Origin: CAZSMC01 sp964607755
Lineage (GTDB): Bacteria; Zhuqueibacterota; Zhuqueibacteria; Residuimicrobiales; Krinioviventaceae
Reading direction: 5' to 3'
Length of the DNA stretch: 40,509 nucleotides
Assembly: GCA_964607755.1 (NCBI GenBank)
Contig: CAZSMC010000039.1
Span: 1-40,509 of the forward strand
In this document: positions 25,301-32,457 of the stretch, piece by piece
Numbering within the stretch: position 1 is the stretch's first letter
How the letters are laid out: every line of letters starts with the position of its first letter
Notes under the pieces: model-generated
Seen by the model: only the letters and a program-made list of their open reading frames with translations
What the model was told of the DNA's origin: nothing
The model's database searches: none
Position numbers and translations under genes: made by a program

Positions 25301-27781
25301 ATCGATGCGAGCTTGACCCGTTCCCAAATCCATTTCAATGTCGCCAGTGTAAATCGTTATCTCATCATTATTCACCAACTCTGTTGGAATCCAGCCTGGA
25401 ATAGTCAGACTATCAACAGAAAGCGCACAATTGTGCGAATAAAGTGTCGAATCGGTAAAATCGATGTCGAAAGTTCCGCTCAGCTTCAAGTATTTGTTGA
25501 TGAAGGTGTTTCCAGAAATCACGGTCGAGTCTATTCTAATCGGCCTTATGTTGTCAGTTTTTATGATCAGATTGCCAATTTTAATGGCATTGACATCGGT
25601 CGAGTCCCAGCGACTAAAAGTATTGTTGGTTTCGTTAGTTTCCACAATGACATTTCCTGAATCCACCTGAGCAATCAAATAATGATATCCAGAACTCACA
25701 AGTGGAAAAGGAGCCGAAATATTGCGTGTTATACTTGTAAACGGATCTATATCATTAGTAATATTGACACTCTGCAAAAGCGTATCGCTGCCAAAAACTT
25801 TGTCGTTGGAAATATAAAAAGATGTTTTGAAATCTGTGGTAACAGGTTCACCTCCATTGTTATGAATGTTACAAGAAAGCGTCATATTTTCACCAATGGC
25901 TATTGAGCTAGGCAATGAAGAACTCATAGCTCCGGTCAAATCTGCCTTTGATTGGGTGATGTCGATAGAGGACATGCTGGCAATGGTGTTATTATTTTCG
26001 CTGCATTCACTAATTTGATCGATTGCATCGACACTGAGCATAAACCAATATCTGTTGGTTGCACTATCGGTTATTCTAACGGTTTTGTTAAAATCGTAAG
26101 TAATAGCATCCATCGCTTCTTGAAGCGTGTTAAAAATATACCCAACGCTTTTAGGAATAGTTATCATCGAATCAAGCCCGGCATCATTGCTGTCGAGTTT
26201 TTGATCCAGGGAAAGATACAAAGAATCAACAAAACTTTTTTTGATGTTTATAGCAAGCATTTGTCCGGAAAGAACGATGGAATCCCCTGATGTCGCTGTT
26301 GTCTTGTTTGCTTTTAACCACAGCGGTTTGAGGATTTTCACCTTGTCCAAAATTACTGTGGTATTGACATTCACTCCAAATAACTGATCCTGAAATTCTC
26401 CTGCCCCAGCAGATATCTCGATTTGGTCTATAGTATTATCTTGTCCCAGTCCGAAATGTTTTGGAGCTTCAAACCCTCCATATACTTGTCCTGTCTGAGT
26501 GCCACTTGCGGTTTTGATCGTCACTCTCCTTACCTGATATAGATTACATCCAGCGCCTGCAGTCAGAATGATTATATAGTTTAAACCGCTTCCTTTGTTG
26601 CGGTAAAAACGATTTAGTAATCCGTCATTGGTCAAAAACAAATCAAGATTGCCGTCATTATTCACGTCGACCCAGGTGAGCCCTGTTGTGAGTCCATCAC
26701 CACCAACTCCTTTATCCGAAGCAACATCCATAAAACTAAAACCGTTTGTCGCACCAAGATTATTAAACAATCGATTTTGACCTTCGCCGGCAACATATAA
26801 ATCGGCATCACCATCGTTATCATAATCACCCCAGGAAACATTTGTGCTGTTGCCACCATCATCTACTCCGGTTTTTGGGGCAACATCCTCAAAGGTGTAA
26901 TTGTTATCAACTCCTGAGTTTTGGAACAAGCGATTAGGTTCAGCTTCATTGGCCAGGTACAAATCCAGGTCACCGTCATTGTCATAATCGACCCAGGCAG
27001 CGTCTTGCCCTGAACCTTGGTCTGCAATTCCGAGCATATCGGAAACATCTTCAAAGCTATAACCGTTTGCCTTTCCTCTGTTTCTGAACATACGATTTTT
27101 GCCGCCAAAATTCACCACATACAAGTCCAGATACCCGTCATCATTGTAATCGATCCATTGTGCTGACCTGCCGTTTCCGTCGTCATCTACACCTAATATC
27201 TGTGCATTTTCCTGAAAAAGAAAATTGTTTTCCAATCCCAAATTCTTGTAGAGTAAATTGGAGCCTGCATCATTCACCACATACAAATCCAGGTATCCAT
27301 CGTTGTTATAGTCGCCCCAAATACAATGGCGACCATTCCCCGCATCGTCCACACCATGCTCAATAGAAATATCTTGAAAAATAAAATTTTGGGCTTTACC
27401 ACTATTTTTAAACAAGTGATTCGAACCTGCATCATTTGTCACATAAAGGTCTGGATAACCATCATTGTTAAAATCGCCCCAAGCGGCATGGCAACTGTTT
27501 TCGTCGTCATTTACAAACAAGTCAGCGGCAACTTGTTTGAATTTGTAATTGTTTTTCTCCCCCAAATTTTGATATAACCGGTTGGATTCCCCTTGTAGCG
27601 CTGCATAGATATCAAGATCACCGTCAAGATCAAAATCGCACCAGCTTAATGATGCTCCTTCGGGAAAAGATTCATCAAGACCAAAAGCCACTGACTCTTC
27701 AAAGAACTGTTGCTGCGAGAAAAGCGATGAAAAGGAGAAAACAAGTAATGCTGGAATCAATAGAAAAAATCTTACCTTCAT
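22358..27781 (-). CDS. Giant secreted FG-GAP/ASPIC/CARDB-like protein with T9SS sorting domain
   Basis: I start at ATG 27781 (1807 residues) since AGGAGG lies 8 bases upstream; a GTG three codons earlier overlaps this site. A signal peptide (FFLLIPALLVFSFSSLFSQ) precedes seven FG-GAP/VCBS-type calcium-binding repeats in about residues 45-400 (DFDLDGDLDIY, DFNNDGYPDLY, DYNNDGYLDLY, DYNDDGYLDLY, DYDNDGDLDLY, DYDNDGDADLY, DVNNDGNLDLF). An ASPIC/UnbV-like domain follows (RRVTIKTASGTQTGQVYGG ... HFGLGQDNTIDQIEI). Then come CARDB-like regions, a long beta-rich region, a fibronectin III domain (PSIPTGFSATSKDTMLHV) and an Ig-like putative cadherin-type domain (EGSTLLYQVLARDIDGDGL). The last 90 residues are a sorting domain (NWPNPFNASTT ... 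SGLYFYRIETEN). It is a surface adhesin-like protein; the ligand is unknown. Confidence 0.87.
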   Translation of the reverse strand: MKVRFFLLIPALLVFSFSSLFSQQQFFEESVAFGLDESFPEGASLSWCDFDLDGDLDIYAALQGESNRLYQNLGEKNNYKFKQVAADLFVNDDENSCHAAWGDFNNDGYPDLYVTNDAGSNHLFKNSGKAQNFIFQDISIEHGVDDAGNGRHCIWGDYNNDGYLDLYVVNDAGSNLLYKNLGLENNFLFQENAQILGVDDDGNGRSAQWIDYNDDGYLDLYVVNFGGKNRMFRNRGKANGYSFEDVSDMLGIADQGSGQDAAWVDYDNDGDLDLYLANEAEPNRLFQNSGVDNNYTFEDVAPKTGVDDGGNSTNVSWGDYDNDGDADLYVAGEGQNRLFNNLGATNGFSFMDVASDKGVGGDGLTTGLTWVDVNNDGNLDLFLTNDGLLNRFYRNKGSGLNYIIILTAGAGCNLYQVRRVTIKTASGTQTGQVYGGFEAPKHFGLGQDNTIDQIEISAGAGEFQDQLFGVNVNTTVILDKVKILKPLWLKANKTTATSGDSIVLSGQMLAINIKKSFVDSLYLSLDQKLDSNDAGLDSMITIPKSVGYIFNTLQEAMDAITYDFNKTVRITDSATNRYWFMLSVDAIDQISECSENNNTIASMSSIDITQSKADLTGAMSSSLPSSIAIGENMTLSCNIHNNGGEPVTTDFKTSFYISNDKVFGSDTLLQSVNITNDIDPFTSITRNISAPFPLVSSGYHYLIAQVDSGNVIVETNETNNTFSRWDSTDVNAIKIGNLIIKTDNIRPIRIDSTVISGNTFINKYLKLSGTFDIDFTDSTLYSHNCALSVDSLTIPGWIPTELVNNDEITIYTGDIEMDLGTGQARIDFDPPMKLPFQLGLFDLQLKTIGISENVIILGFDIIFPNEIGGSVEIDSFKMVRGDGVELAGKIYFPTPIGLKGISIDSAWVQFHTEPNNYSGGGIAGVPNIADISFEIYLSNGMIDSLKITYTPDQTIPINSTGISIKEVGGEIKNIRNTNNNPLTVILSAALVAGPKIDDFYVVEADPITVNIKPNFFEAEASSIEVFKQQTGQAKLIYNNGTKTVTCSTTVNFINVLKGDLNASANGFSLNRPPSFNGSIQGNLELPAVDKFPFDYISDFVGLPKTLGGIYATAHNDRAQGTFYLTLMPSYRKCIRKCWWSPWSGWHRCCFTVPALNFNGAFRFIYKGGSDLDFYAGENYQSLTKIFALTKEKASSLAPFAFQKTVTVPPNKPQVIFRLSGAPGSPPPFDLLSPYGFNVTPEDTFALADNLMLLHYWTQPERGYSYYLVHEPWGGDWIVQSDVENVELDVFCQNNPPVIKMLGLEGGENMVHIKWLDSDVDDDAKIRFYYDTDNRGLNGSPIPLETDIFEDDKENTFIWYPEAVPTGEYYVYATIEDSVNAPAFSYSPSPVKIVQQGTPSIPTGFSATSKDTMLHVMWKKNPDAHILGYTVHYSDNFDSKEYQHSRATGDTTALDLVVAPGRKYRLALTAFNRWGFISDYSSEIVVDFRNLIGNNWPFITSLPVRRAVEGSTLLYQVLARDIDGDGLTFSLNQAPANMTISPTGLVEWVADSLGVHKVEIEVNDGRGGKDVQAFTLNVSSPNFSDGRIYLDSRFYDANLNIGLITVNDLNKDKNAQKLEEILVRLVSTSDTSGIIVKCLETAAASGSFVGSFGFSSGSASDEANGLISVSENDTIRVFYYDSEYATGDFYPKWDVAIWQPKPVDVDENIDESNHIFKKYELFQNWPNPFNASTTIKFHLPEKTFVNLIVYNLNGQKTKTLYDKELKAGVHTILWDGKNDSGEHVASGLYFYRIETENFVSLKRMILVR

Positions 27782-28347
27782 CTCTAACACCTCCTAAAAA
27801 ATCTAAAAAAACGTGATGTTTAGAGAACAAAGCTCTTGTATTTTTTGCAAGCGTAGTAAAGAGTGAGTGAATCCCATGTTTATGTCAGTGAAAAAGAGCA
27901 AAGTTGCTTTTAACAATATAAAAAATATTTTTTGTTATTCATAGATTTTAACTAGTTGTCGATTAAATGTATTTCATTCAATGCTGTTGATTTTAATTTT
28001 GAAATGGATTTATTATCTCACAAAGTTACGATAAACTAGCCTGTGCAAAGAAAAAGGCGTTCGGTTACCGAAGGTTTTGTGTGTTAAAATAATTTGAAAT
28101 AAGTATATAATAAAAATAGAAAGCAGATGACTCTGATGACACGGATTTGCATTATGCAACAGCCTGCTCTGCAGGAATAACGAGAAGTGGTAAAAGTTAA
28201 CATCAATGCACCCTGCGGTAGAACGAGTCTAGCATAAAGCACTTTTATTGATAAATACATAACCCGGATAAACCGGAACCAAAAAGTTTGAAATATTGAA
28301 AAATATTTATCATATTCTCGCTGAGACTCATTGACTCAGGAGAAATC
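27782..28347. other. Intergenic region without visible gene
   Basis: AT-rich sequence between divergently transcribed genes. It presumably holds the promoters of the giant secreted protein (minus) and of the gene at 28348 (plus). I see no coding sequence, RNA gene or convincing repeat. A weak GGAGAAATC lies just before the ATG at 28348. Confidence 0.5.
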
Positions 28348-29028
28348 ATGGAATTATTAACCGAAAAATATAAAGAACTTATTTCTGGCATATTGTCATG
28401 TTATGATCGAGTTGTGATAACAGGCACCTTGCCCACTGTTTGTTTTTCTCAAGGTATGACGTCCTGGTTATACGCTCATAGTATTCGCATTTTTGATTAC
28501 CCAAAATGGGCTGACAAACTTTGCCTTAAAGTTCGAGAAAACGCTGAAAAAATTGCCGCTGAAAATCATATAGAAATAGAACATATTAACAAGAAAAATA
28601 TCCGTAAAGAATCCATCATTCAGAAACGAGTTGAGGAGCGGGGTCATCATCCTGGCCTGGTTCATATCATATCCACAATGGAAACATGTTCTAGTTACAC
28701 ACCCTGGCATGACAAACACACTCACAAAACATTTGTAAAACCGAGAACGTCAAAATGTCTGCACTATTATTTTTATTTCATTGATGAAACACTCGGCCTG
28801 TGTTATATGCGTGTGCCCACCTGGGCGCCATTCCGGCTGCAGTTTTATTTCAATGGTCATAACTGGTTAGCATCGGTCCTTAAACAAAATCATATCAATT
28901 ACTCGATTGTCGATAATGCCTTTGATGCTATTGATGATTTTGATGCAGCACAAAAACTTGCCGATCAATGGCTTTCGAAACAAAAATGTGAGATATTTTT
29001 ATTTGTTTACGGATTAATCAGATTTTAA
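28348..29028 (+). CDS. Unknown protein, probably truncated multicopy family member
   Basis: The 226-residue product has DRVVITGTLPTVCFSQGM and WLYAHSIRIFDYPKWA at its N-terminus, then KPRTSKCLHYYFYFIDETLG, CYMRVPTWAPFRLQFYFNGHNWLA and DAAQKLADQW. I recall longer multicopy proteins in environmental bacteria with the same KCLHYYFYF and FP-x-QIY-x-NG-x-WLA pattern, often mislabelled as regulators and perhaps linked to mobile elements, but I cannot name a family. The last 12 residues (EIFLFVYGLIRF) diverge from that pattern, so the reading frame probably ends early through a frameshift or deletion and the C-terminal half is missing. A Shine-Dalgarno (AGGAG) lies 6 bases upstream. No function is proposed. 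Confidence 0.5.
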   Translation: MELLTEKYKELISGILSCYDRVVITGTLPTVCFSQGMTSWLYAHSIRIFDYPKWADKLCLKVRENAEKIAAENHIEIEHINKKNIRKESIIQKRVEERGHHPGLVHIISTMETCSSYTPWHDKHTHKTFVKPRTSKCLHYYFYFIDETLGLCYMRVPTWAPFRLQFYFNGHNWLASVLKQNHINYSIVDNAFDAIDDFDAAQKLADQWLSKQKCEIFLFVYGLIRF

Positions 29029-29214
29029 TGGGGTAATTGAGGCTATGTTTTGAAAGCTAACCAGAGTGCGGATAGATGCTTCAGTTGCCGGAAAAGTCGT
29101 CAAATATTAAGGAGCAGTGAGCATTGAACCATGAGTATTGTGACGGAATGAATTGAGGCAAGATAATTAACACAGGTAGTGCGATAATGCATGATGGGAT
29201 AGACATGGATGATT

Positions 29215-29598
29215 CTACCAATAAATATTTTTAGGTTCAGCTTCATTGAGTTGCCATAGGGCAATGCCTTTATGAGATAACCGTACTACTAATCCCATCC
29301 TTTGGGATTTGCTCTTAAATGCTTTGTGACGGAGGAAACGTTTAACAAAACTAGCGACTTTATCTTTTCTCACGTCCAGGTAAACCAAGCAGTATCCTGA
29401 ATGACACAAATCTGGATCATAAAAATCTACATCACGTGTAAAGAAAGTGGGTTTATTAATATCATGTAAAAGAGTAATAATCTCTTGATCCTTTAATCCA
29501 GATCGACCAATATCAACACCTATTTGTCGGAAACGAATTCGCTAACTTTTTAAAAGCTGACACTGACTTGAGATAATATTCTCATCTAAAACATTCAT
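29215..29598 (-). pseudogene. DUF5615-like PIN toxin with an internal stop
   Basis: From ATG 29598, which overlaps the TGA of the upstream DUF433 gene (ATGA), the frame reads MNVLDENIISSQCQLLKS, then TAG at 29544-29542, then RIRFRQIGVDIGRSGLKDQE, ITLLHDINKPTFFTRDVDFY and so on to 29215. Conserved acidic residues of PIN-like DUF5615 proteins (Asp5 in VLDEN, Asp in FTRDVDFYD) are in place. The TAG most simply replaces a TGG tryptophan codon. DUF5615 proteins are putative RNase toxins paired with DUF433 antitoxins. The downstream half has an internal ATG but would lack the first catalytic Asp, so the toxin is probably dead. Confidence 0.75.
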
Positions 29599-29849
29599 GC
29601 AGCTGTTGATTCAACGGTATATTCGTTTGCATGTTCTAAGAATGCTTGTCTGGATAGAGTTATTGCTTCAGCAATAGCTTCCTTGCTAATATGCCCTCGC
29701 CATTCTTCAATGATTGTTTCCCAGGCTAAACCTTCTGCTAATTGTTCTAAAACATCGGCAACCATAATTCTGGTTCCACGAAATGTTGGTTTTCCATGGC
29801 AAATTTCTGGATCAGAGATTATATATCTTCCATATATTTTTTGGCTCAT
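29595..29849 (-). CDS. DUF433-family antitoxin
   Basis: I choose ATG 29849 (84 residues) because AAGGAA lies 7 bases upstream; an in-frame TTG at 29870 is less likely. The sequence GRYIISDPEICHGKPTFRGTRIMVADVLEQLAEG is the hallmark DUF433 (Vap-like) segment, followed by WETIIEEWRGHISKEAIAEAI. DUF433 proteins are DNA-binding antitoxins of PIN-domain toxins. The stop codon overlaps the start of the toxin gene, which implies translational coupling. The antitoxin appears intact while its toxin partner has a nonsense codon. Confidence 0.85.
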   Translation of the reverse strand: MSQKIYGRYIISDPEICHGKPTFRGTRIMVADVLEQLAEGLAWETIIEEWRGHISKEAIAEAITLSRQAFLEHANEYTVESTAA

Positions 29850-30197
29850 TTTCGTTTTCCTTATTTTCAATTAATTTTTCGCAGCCTATGATCATATAAT
29901 TTTCAACAACGGTTATATGTTCTATTAAAATGACTAGAATAATATTTAATAAGCTTATTAAATTATATAAAATGACTGGTAAAATCAATGACAATTATTA
30001 TTTTGGATAAATTGATTTGGCAGAAAACGATAAACATCAAATTGGAAGAACGAGCAGTGAGAGTGTTGAAAAATTAGCATGACCAGTACATTTCGGGCTG
30101 GCTGGCAGGCTTGGTCGCTGGATCGACCCGGAGGGCATTGCGTCAGGGAATTGGCGGAACGGGGGATCATTTTACATGAGAGTAAATCAACTATCAC
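29850..30197. repeat. Intergenic region with diverged dispersed repeat
   Basis: No gene. The segment 30106-30160 is about three-quarters identical to 15159-15213. The rest is AT-rich. Confidence 0.45.
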
Positions 30198-30232
30198 ATA
30201 AAAAAGCGCAGCCTTTAGAGCCACGCTTTTTA
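30198..30232 (-). terminator. Terminator of the rng-rplU-rpmA operon
   Basis: On the minus strand, AAAAAGCG and a GC-containing upper stem pair with CGCTTTTTT around a short CTAA-type loop, ending in a run of six T. It begins about 24 bases after the rpmA stop codon, the usual place for an intrinsic terminator, and the A-rich 5' side could make it bidirectional. Confidence 0.8.
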
Positions 30233-30255
30233 ATATTCTGAATGGAAAGCTATCT

Positions 30256-30507
30256 TTAGCTCAGCACGCTGACAACTTTTTTCTTTTTGCCGCGCGTATC
30301 GAATTTGACTTTGCCATCAATTTTGGCAAATAGGGTATCGTCGCCACCAATACCGACGTTTTCGCCGGGATGGATTTTGGTGCCGCGCTGGCGGACTAAA
30401 ATGCTGCCAGCCGTCACCTGCTGGCCGCCGTAGCGTTTCACGCCCAGCATCTTGGGATTGCTGTCGCGGCCATTACGACTGCTTCCTACACCTTTTTTAT
30501 GAGCCAT
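30256..30507 (-). CDS. rpmA: 50S ribosomal protein L27
   Basis: The 83-residue protein begins MAHKKGVGSSRNGRDSNPK and contains GVKRYGGQQVTAGSILVRQRG, both diagnostic of bacterial L27. L27 sits at the peptidyl-transferase centre of the large subunit with its N-terminus near the tRNA acceptor ends. No N-terminal cleavable extension, as known from Firmicutes, is present. Shine-Dalgarno AAGGAG lies 9 bases upstream. It follows rplU by 14 bases in the order rng, rplU, rpmA. The length is that of the family. Confidence 0.97.
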   Translation of the reverse strand: MAHKKGVGSSRNGRDSNPKMLGVKRYGGQQVTAGSILVRQRGTKIHPGENVGIGGDDTLFAKIDGKVKFDTRGKKKKVVSVLS

Positions 30508-30521
30508 GGCATTACTCCTTA

Positions 30522-30836
30522 TTATTGCGTTACAATATCCTGGATCTGAAGTGCGGTTTGCGGCTGACGGTGGCCGGTTTTCACTTTGTAGCCTTTGCGC
30601 CGTTTTTTCTTGAAAACGATCACTTTGTCGCCTTTTTTATGCTGCATAATTTTCGCTGTTACTTTGGCGCCGTCAACATAGGGCGCTCCAACCTGCGTGC
30701 TGTCGTCATCCGATAACAACAATACTTTTTCGAGCTCCACTTCAGATCCCTCGTCGCCTTTAATACGATTGGCGACGACCACATCATCTTTTTTCACCTT
30801 GAACTGTTGTCCAGCTATATCCACAATAGCGTACAT
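30522..30836 (-). CDS. rplU: 50S ribosomal protein L21
   Basis: I start at ATG 30836 (104 residues), where MYAIVDIAGQQFKVKKDDVV is the family N-terminus; the upstream in-frame extension is not conserved-looking. Other family marks are VLLLSDDDSTQVGAPYVDGA and KVIVFKKKRRKGYKVKTGHRQ near the C-terminus. L21 binds 23S rRNA at the domain V-proximal region of the large subunit. A GGAG lies about 10 bases before the ATG. The gene lies between rng and rpmA, a common bacterial order. Confidence 0.97.
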   Translation of the reverse strand: MYAIVDIAGQQFKVKKDDVVVANRIKGDEGSEVELEKVLLLSDDDSTQVGAPYVDGAKVTAKIMQHKKGDKVIVFKKKRRKGYKVKTGHRQPQTALQIQDIVTQ

Positions 30837-30900
30837 ACCTAACTCCGGGTTAAATTCATTCAAAATACATCTTTTAAAATAGCAACATTTTAGAACAAAG

Positions 30901-32436
30901 TCAAGCCATAAATTGATCTGTGATATCTTCTTCGCCAAGTTTGTCCAAAAAGCGAAAATCATCCATGCTGACGTTTTCGTCGCGGATAATTTTAATTCGT
31001 GTCCAGAATTTCCAGGCTAACCGGCGCAGATGGCTGCGCGCACCCTGGGACAAAAATTTTGCCAGCTCCGGATGCACAACAAGCTGTAGACTGCGGTCGC
31101 CGCCTTTGCTCCGGTACCGCTTGATCCATCGCTCAATTTTTGCCGCCATAGTGGCTTTGGAAATGATCCGGCCGGTACCCATGCACGCAGGACACGGCTC
31201 GCTGATAGAAAACAGCAGCGCCGGACGAACCCGCTGACGCGTCATTTCAATAATACCAAATTCTGACAATGGTGTAGTGTTGATCTGTGCCCGGTCTTTT
31301 TTCAATTCACGGCGAAATTCATCGGTCAGGCGTTTGCGGTTTTTTTCTTCTACCATATCAATGAAATCAATGATAATTATTCCGCCAATATCGCGCAAAC
31401 GCAGTTGCCTGGCAATTTCTTTGGCTGCGTCCAGATTGATTTTGAGGCTGTTGGCATCATGACCCTTTTTGCCCCGGTAGCGGCCGCTGTTCACATCGAT
31501 AGCAGTCAGCGCTTCGGTGTGATCGATGAACAAATAACCGCCGCCTCGTAACCAGACTTTACGGGACAAACTTTTGTTAATTTGCTCTTCAATTCCGTAT
31601 TCATCAAAAATGGGATTTTTCTTCTGATAAAACTGAACCCGGTTAACCATTTGCGGCGAGACATCTTTTAAATACTTTACAATTTCGCGATGCATTTTTT
31701 TGGAATCTACCACGAGTTGATCGATATCCGTGGTAAACAGATCGCGAATGACACCGGACAAAACGCCAACTTCTTTGTGAACCAGAGCCGGCGGATTAAC
31801 AGTTTGCATTTTTTTGACCAAATCGTTCCATTCTTTTAATAAATTATTCATATCGGAACGCAGCATGTCCTCGCTTTTTCCTTCAGCTACAGTACGTATA
31901 ACCAGTCCGAATCCCTGGGGCCGAATCTGACGGCCAAGTTTTTTTAAGCGGCCTTTTTCGCGCCGGCTGCGAATCTTACGCGATACACCGATCATGTTTT
32001 CGTTCGGGACCAGCACCAAAAAACGTCCGGCAATAGAGATGTCGGTCGTGACTCTGGCACCTTTTTCAGCCATGGGTTCTTTGGTTACTTCGACTAGAAT
32101 ATTTTGGCCGCGCTGGATGGGTGCATTTTGGTCAGAAAAATTCCGCTCCCCCCGGCTCGCACCTTTAAACTGGTCTTCTTTTTTCACCTTTGGATCGAAA
32201 TCCAGTAACCTGGGATCCAGATCCGAAAAATGTAAAAACGCATCCTGTTTCTGGCCTATATCAACAAACGCAGCTTGTAGTCCTTTGACAACTTTGGCGA
32301 CTTTGGCGTAATAGATATCCCCCACCATTCGCTCTTTTTCCGGGAGCTCATAGTACAACTCGACAAGCGAGTTATCTTCCATAATGGCAATTCGGGTTTC
32401 CCCGATAGATTCGTTAATGATGATCTTTTTTTGCAT
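30901..32436 (-). CDS. rng: Ribonuclease G (RNase E/G family)
   Basis: The 511-residue protein starts MQKKIIINESIGETRIA and has an S1-type RNA-binding domain at about residues 38-130 (VGDIYYAKVAKVVKGLQAAF ... QDAFLHFSDLD). The catalytic DNase I-like domain holds ALTAIDVNSGRY and GGIIIIDFIDM, whose Asp residues bind magnesium. The zinc-link CPACMGTGRI lies near residue 415. It processes 16S rRNA 5' ends and degrades mRNA from monophosphorylated 5' ends. The length (about 490-510) fits RNase G rather than the long RNase E with its degradosome tail. GAGGAAAT precedes the ATG. It is followed by rplU 64 bases on and preceded by the TIGR03960-type gene 21 bases upstream. Confidence 0.95.
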   Translation of the reverse strand: MQKKIIINESIGETRIAIMEDNSLVELYYELPEKERMVGDIYYAKVAKVVKGLQAAFVDIGQKQDAFLHFSDLDPRLLDFDPKVKKEDQFKGASRGERNFSDQNAPIQRGQNILVEVTKEPMAEKGARVTTDISIAGRFLVLVPNENMIGVSRKIRSRREKGRLKKLGRQIRPQGFGLVIRTVAEGKSEDMLRSDMNNLLKEWNDLVKKMQTVNPPALVHKEVGVLSGVIRDLFTTDIDQLVVDSKKMHREIVKYLKDVSPQMVNRVQFYQKKNPIFDEYGIEEQINKSLSRKVWLRGGGYLFIDHTEALTAIDVNSGRYRGKKGHDANSLKINLDAAKEIARQLRLRDIGGIIIIDFIDMVEEKNRKRLTDEFRRELKKDRAQINTTPLSEFGIIEMTRQRVRPALLFSISEPCPACMGTGRIISKATMAAKIERWIKRYRSKGGDRSLQLVVHPELAKFLSQGARSHLRRLAWKFWTRIKIIRDENVSMDDFRFLDKLGEEDITDQFMA

Positions 32437-32457
32437 ATTTCCTCTTTCCGTTTTTCT

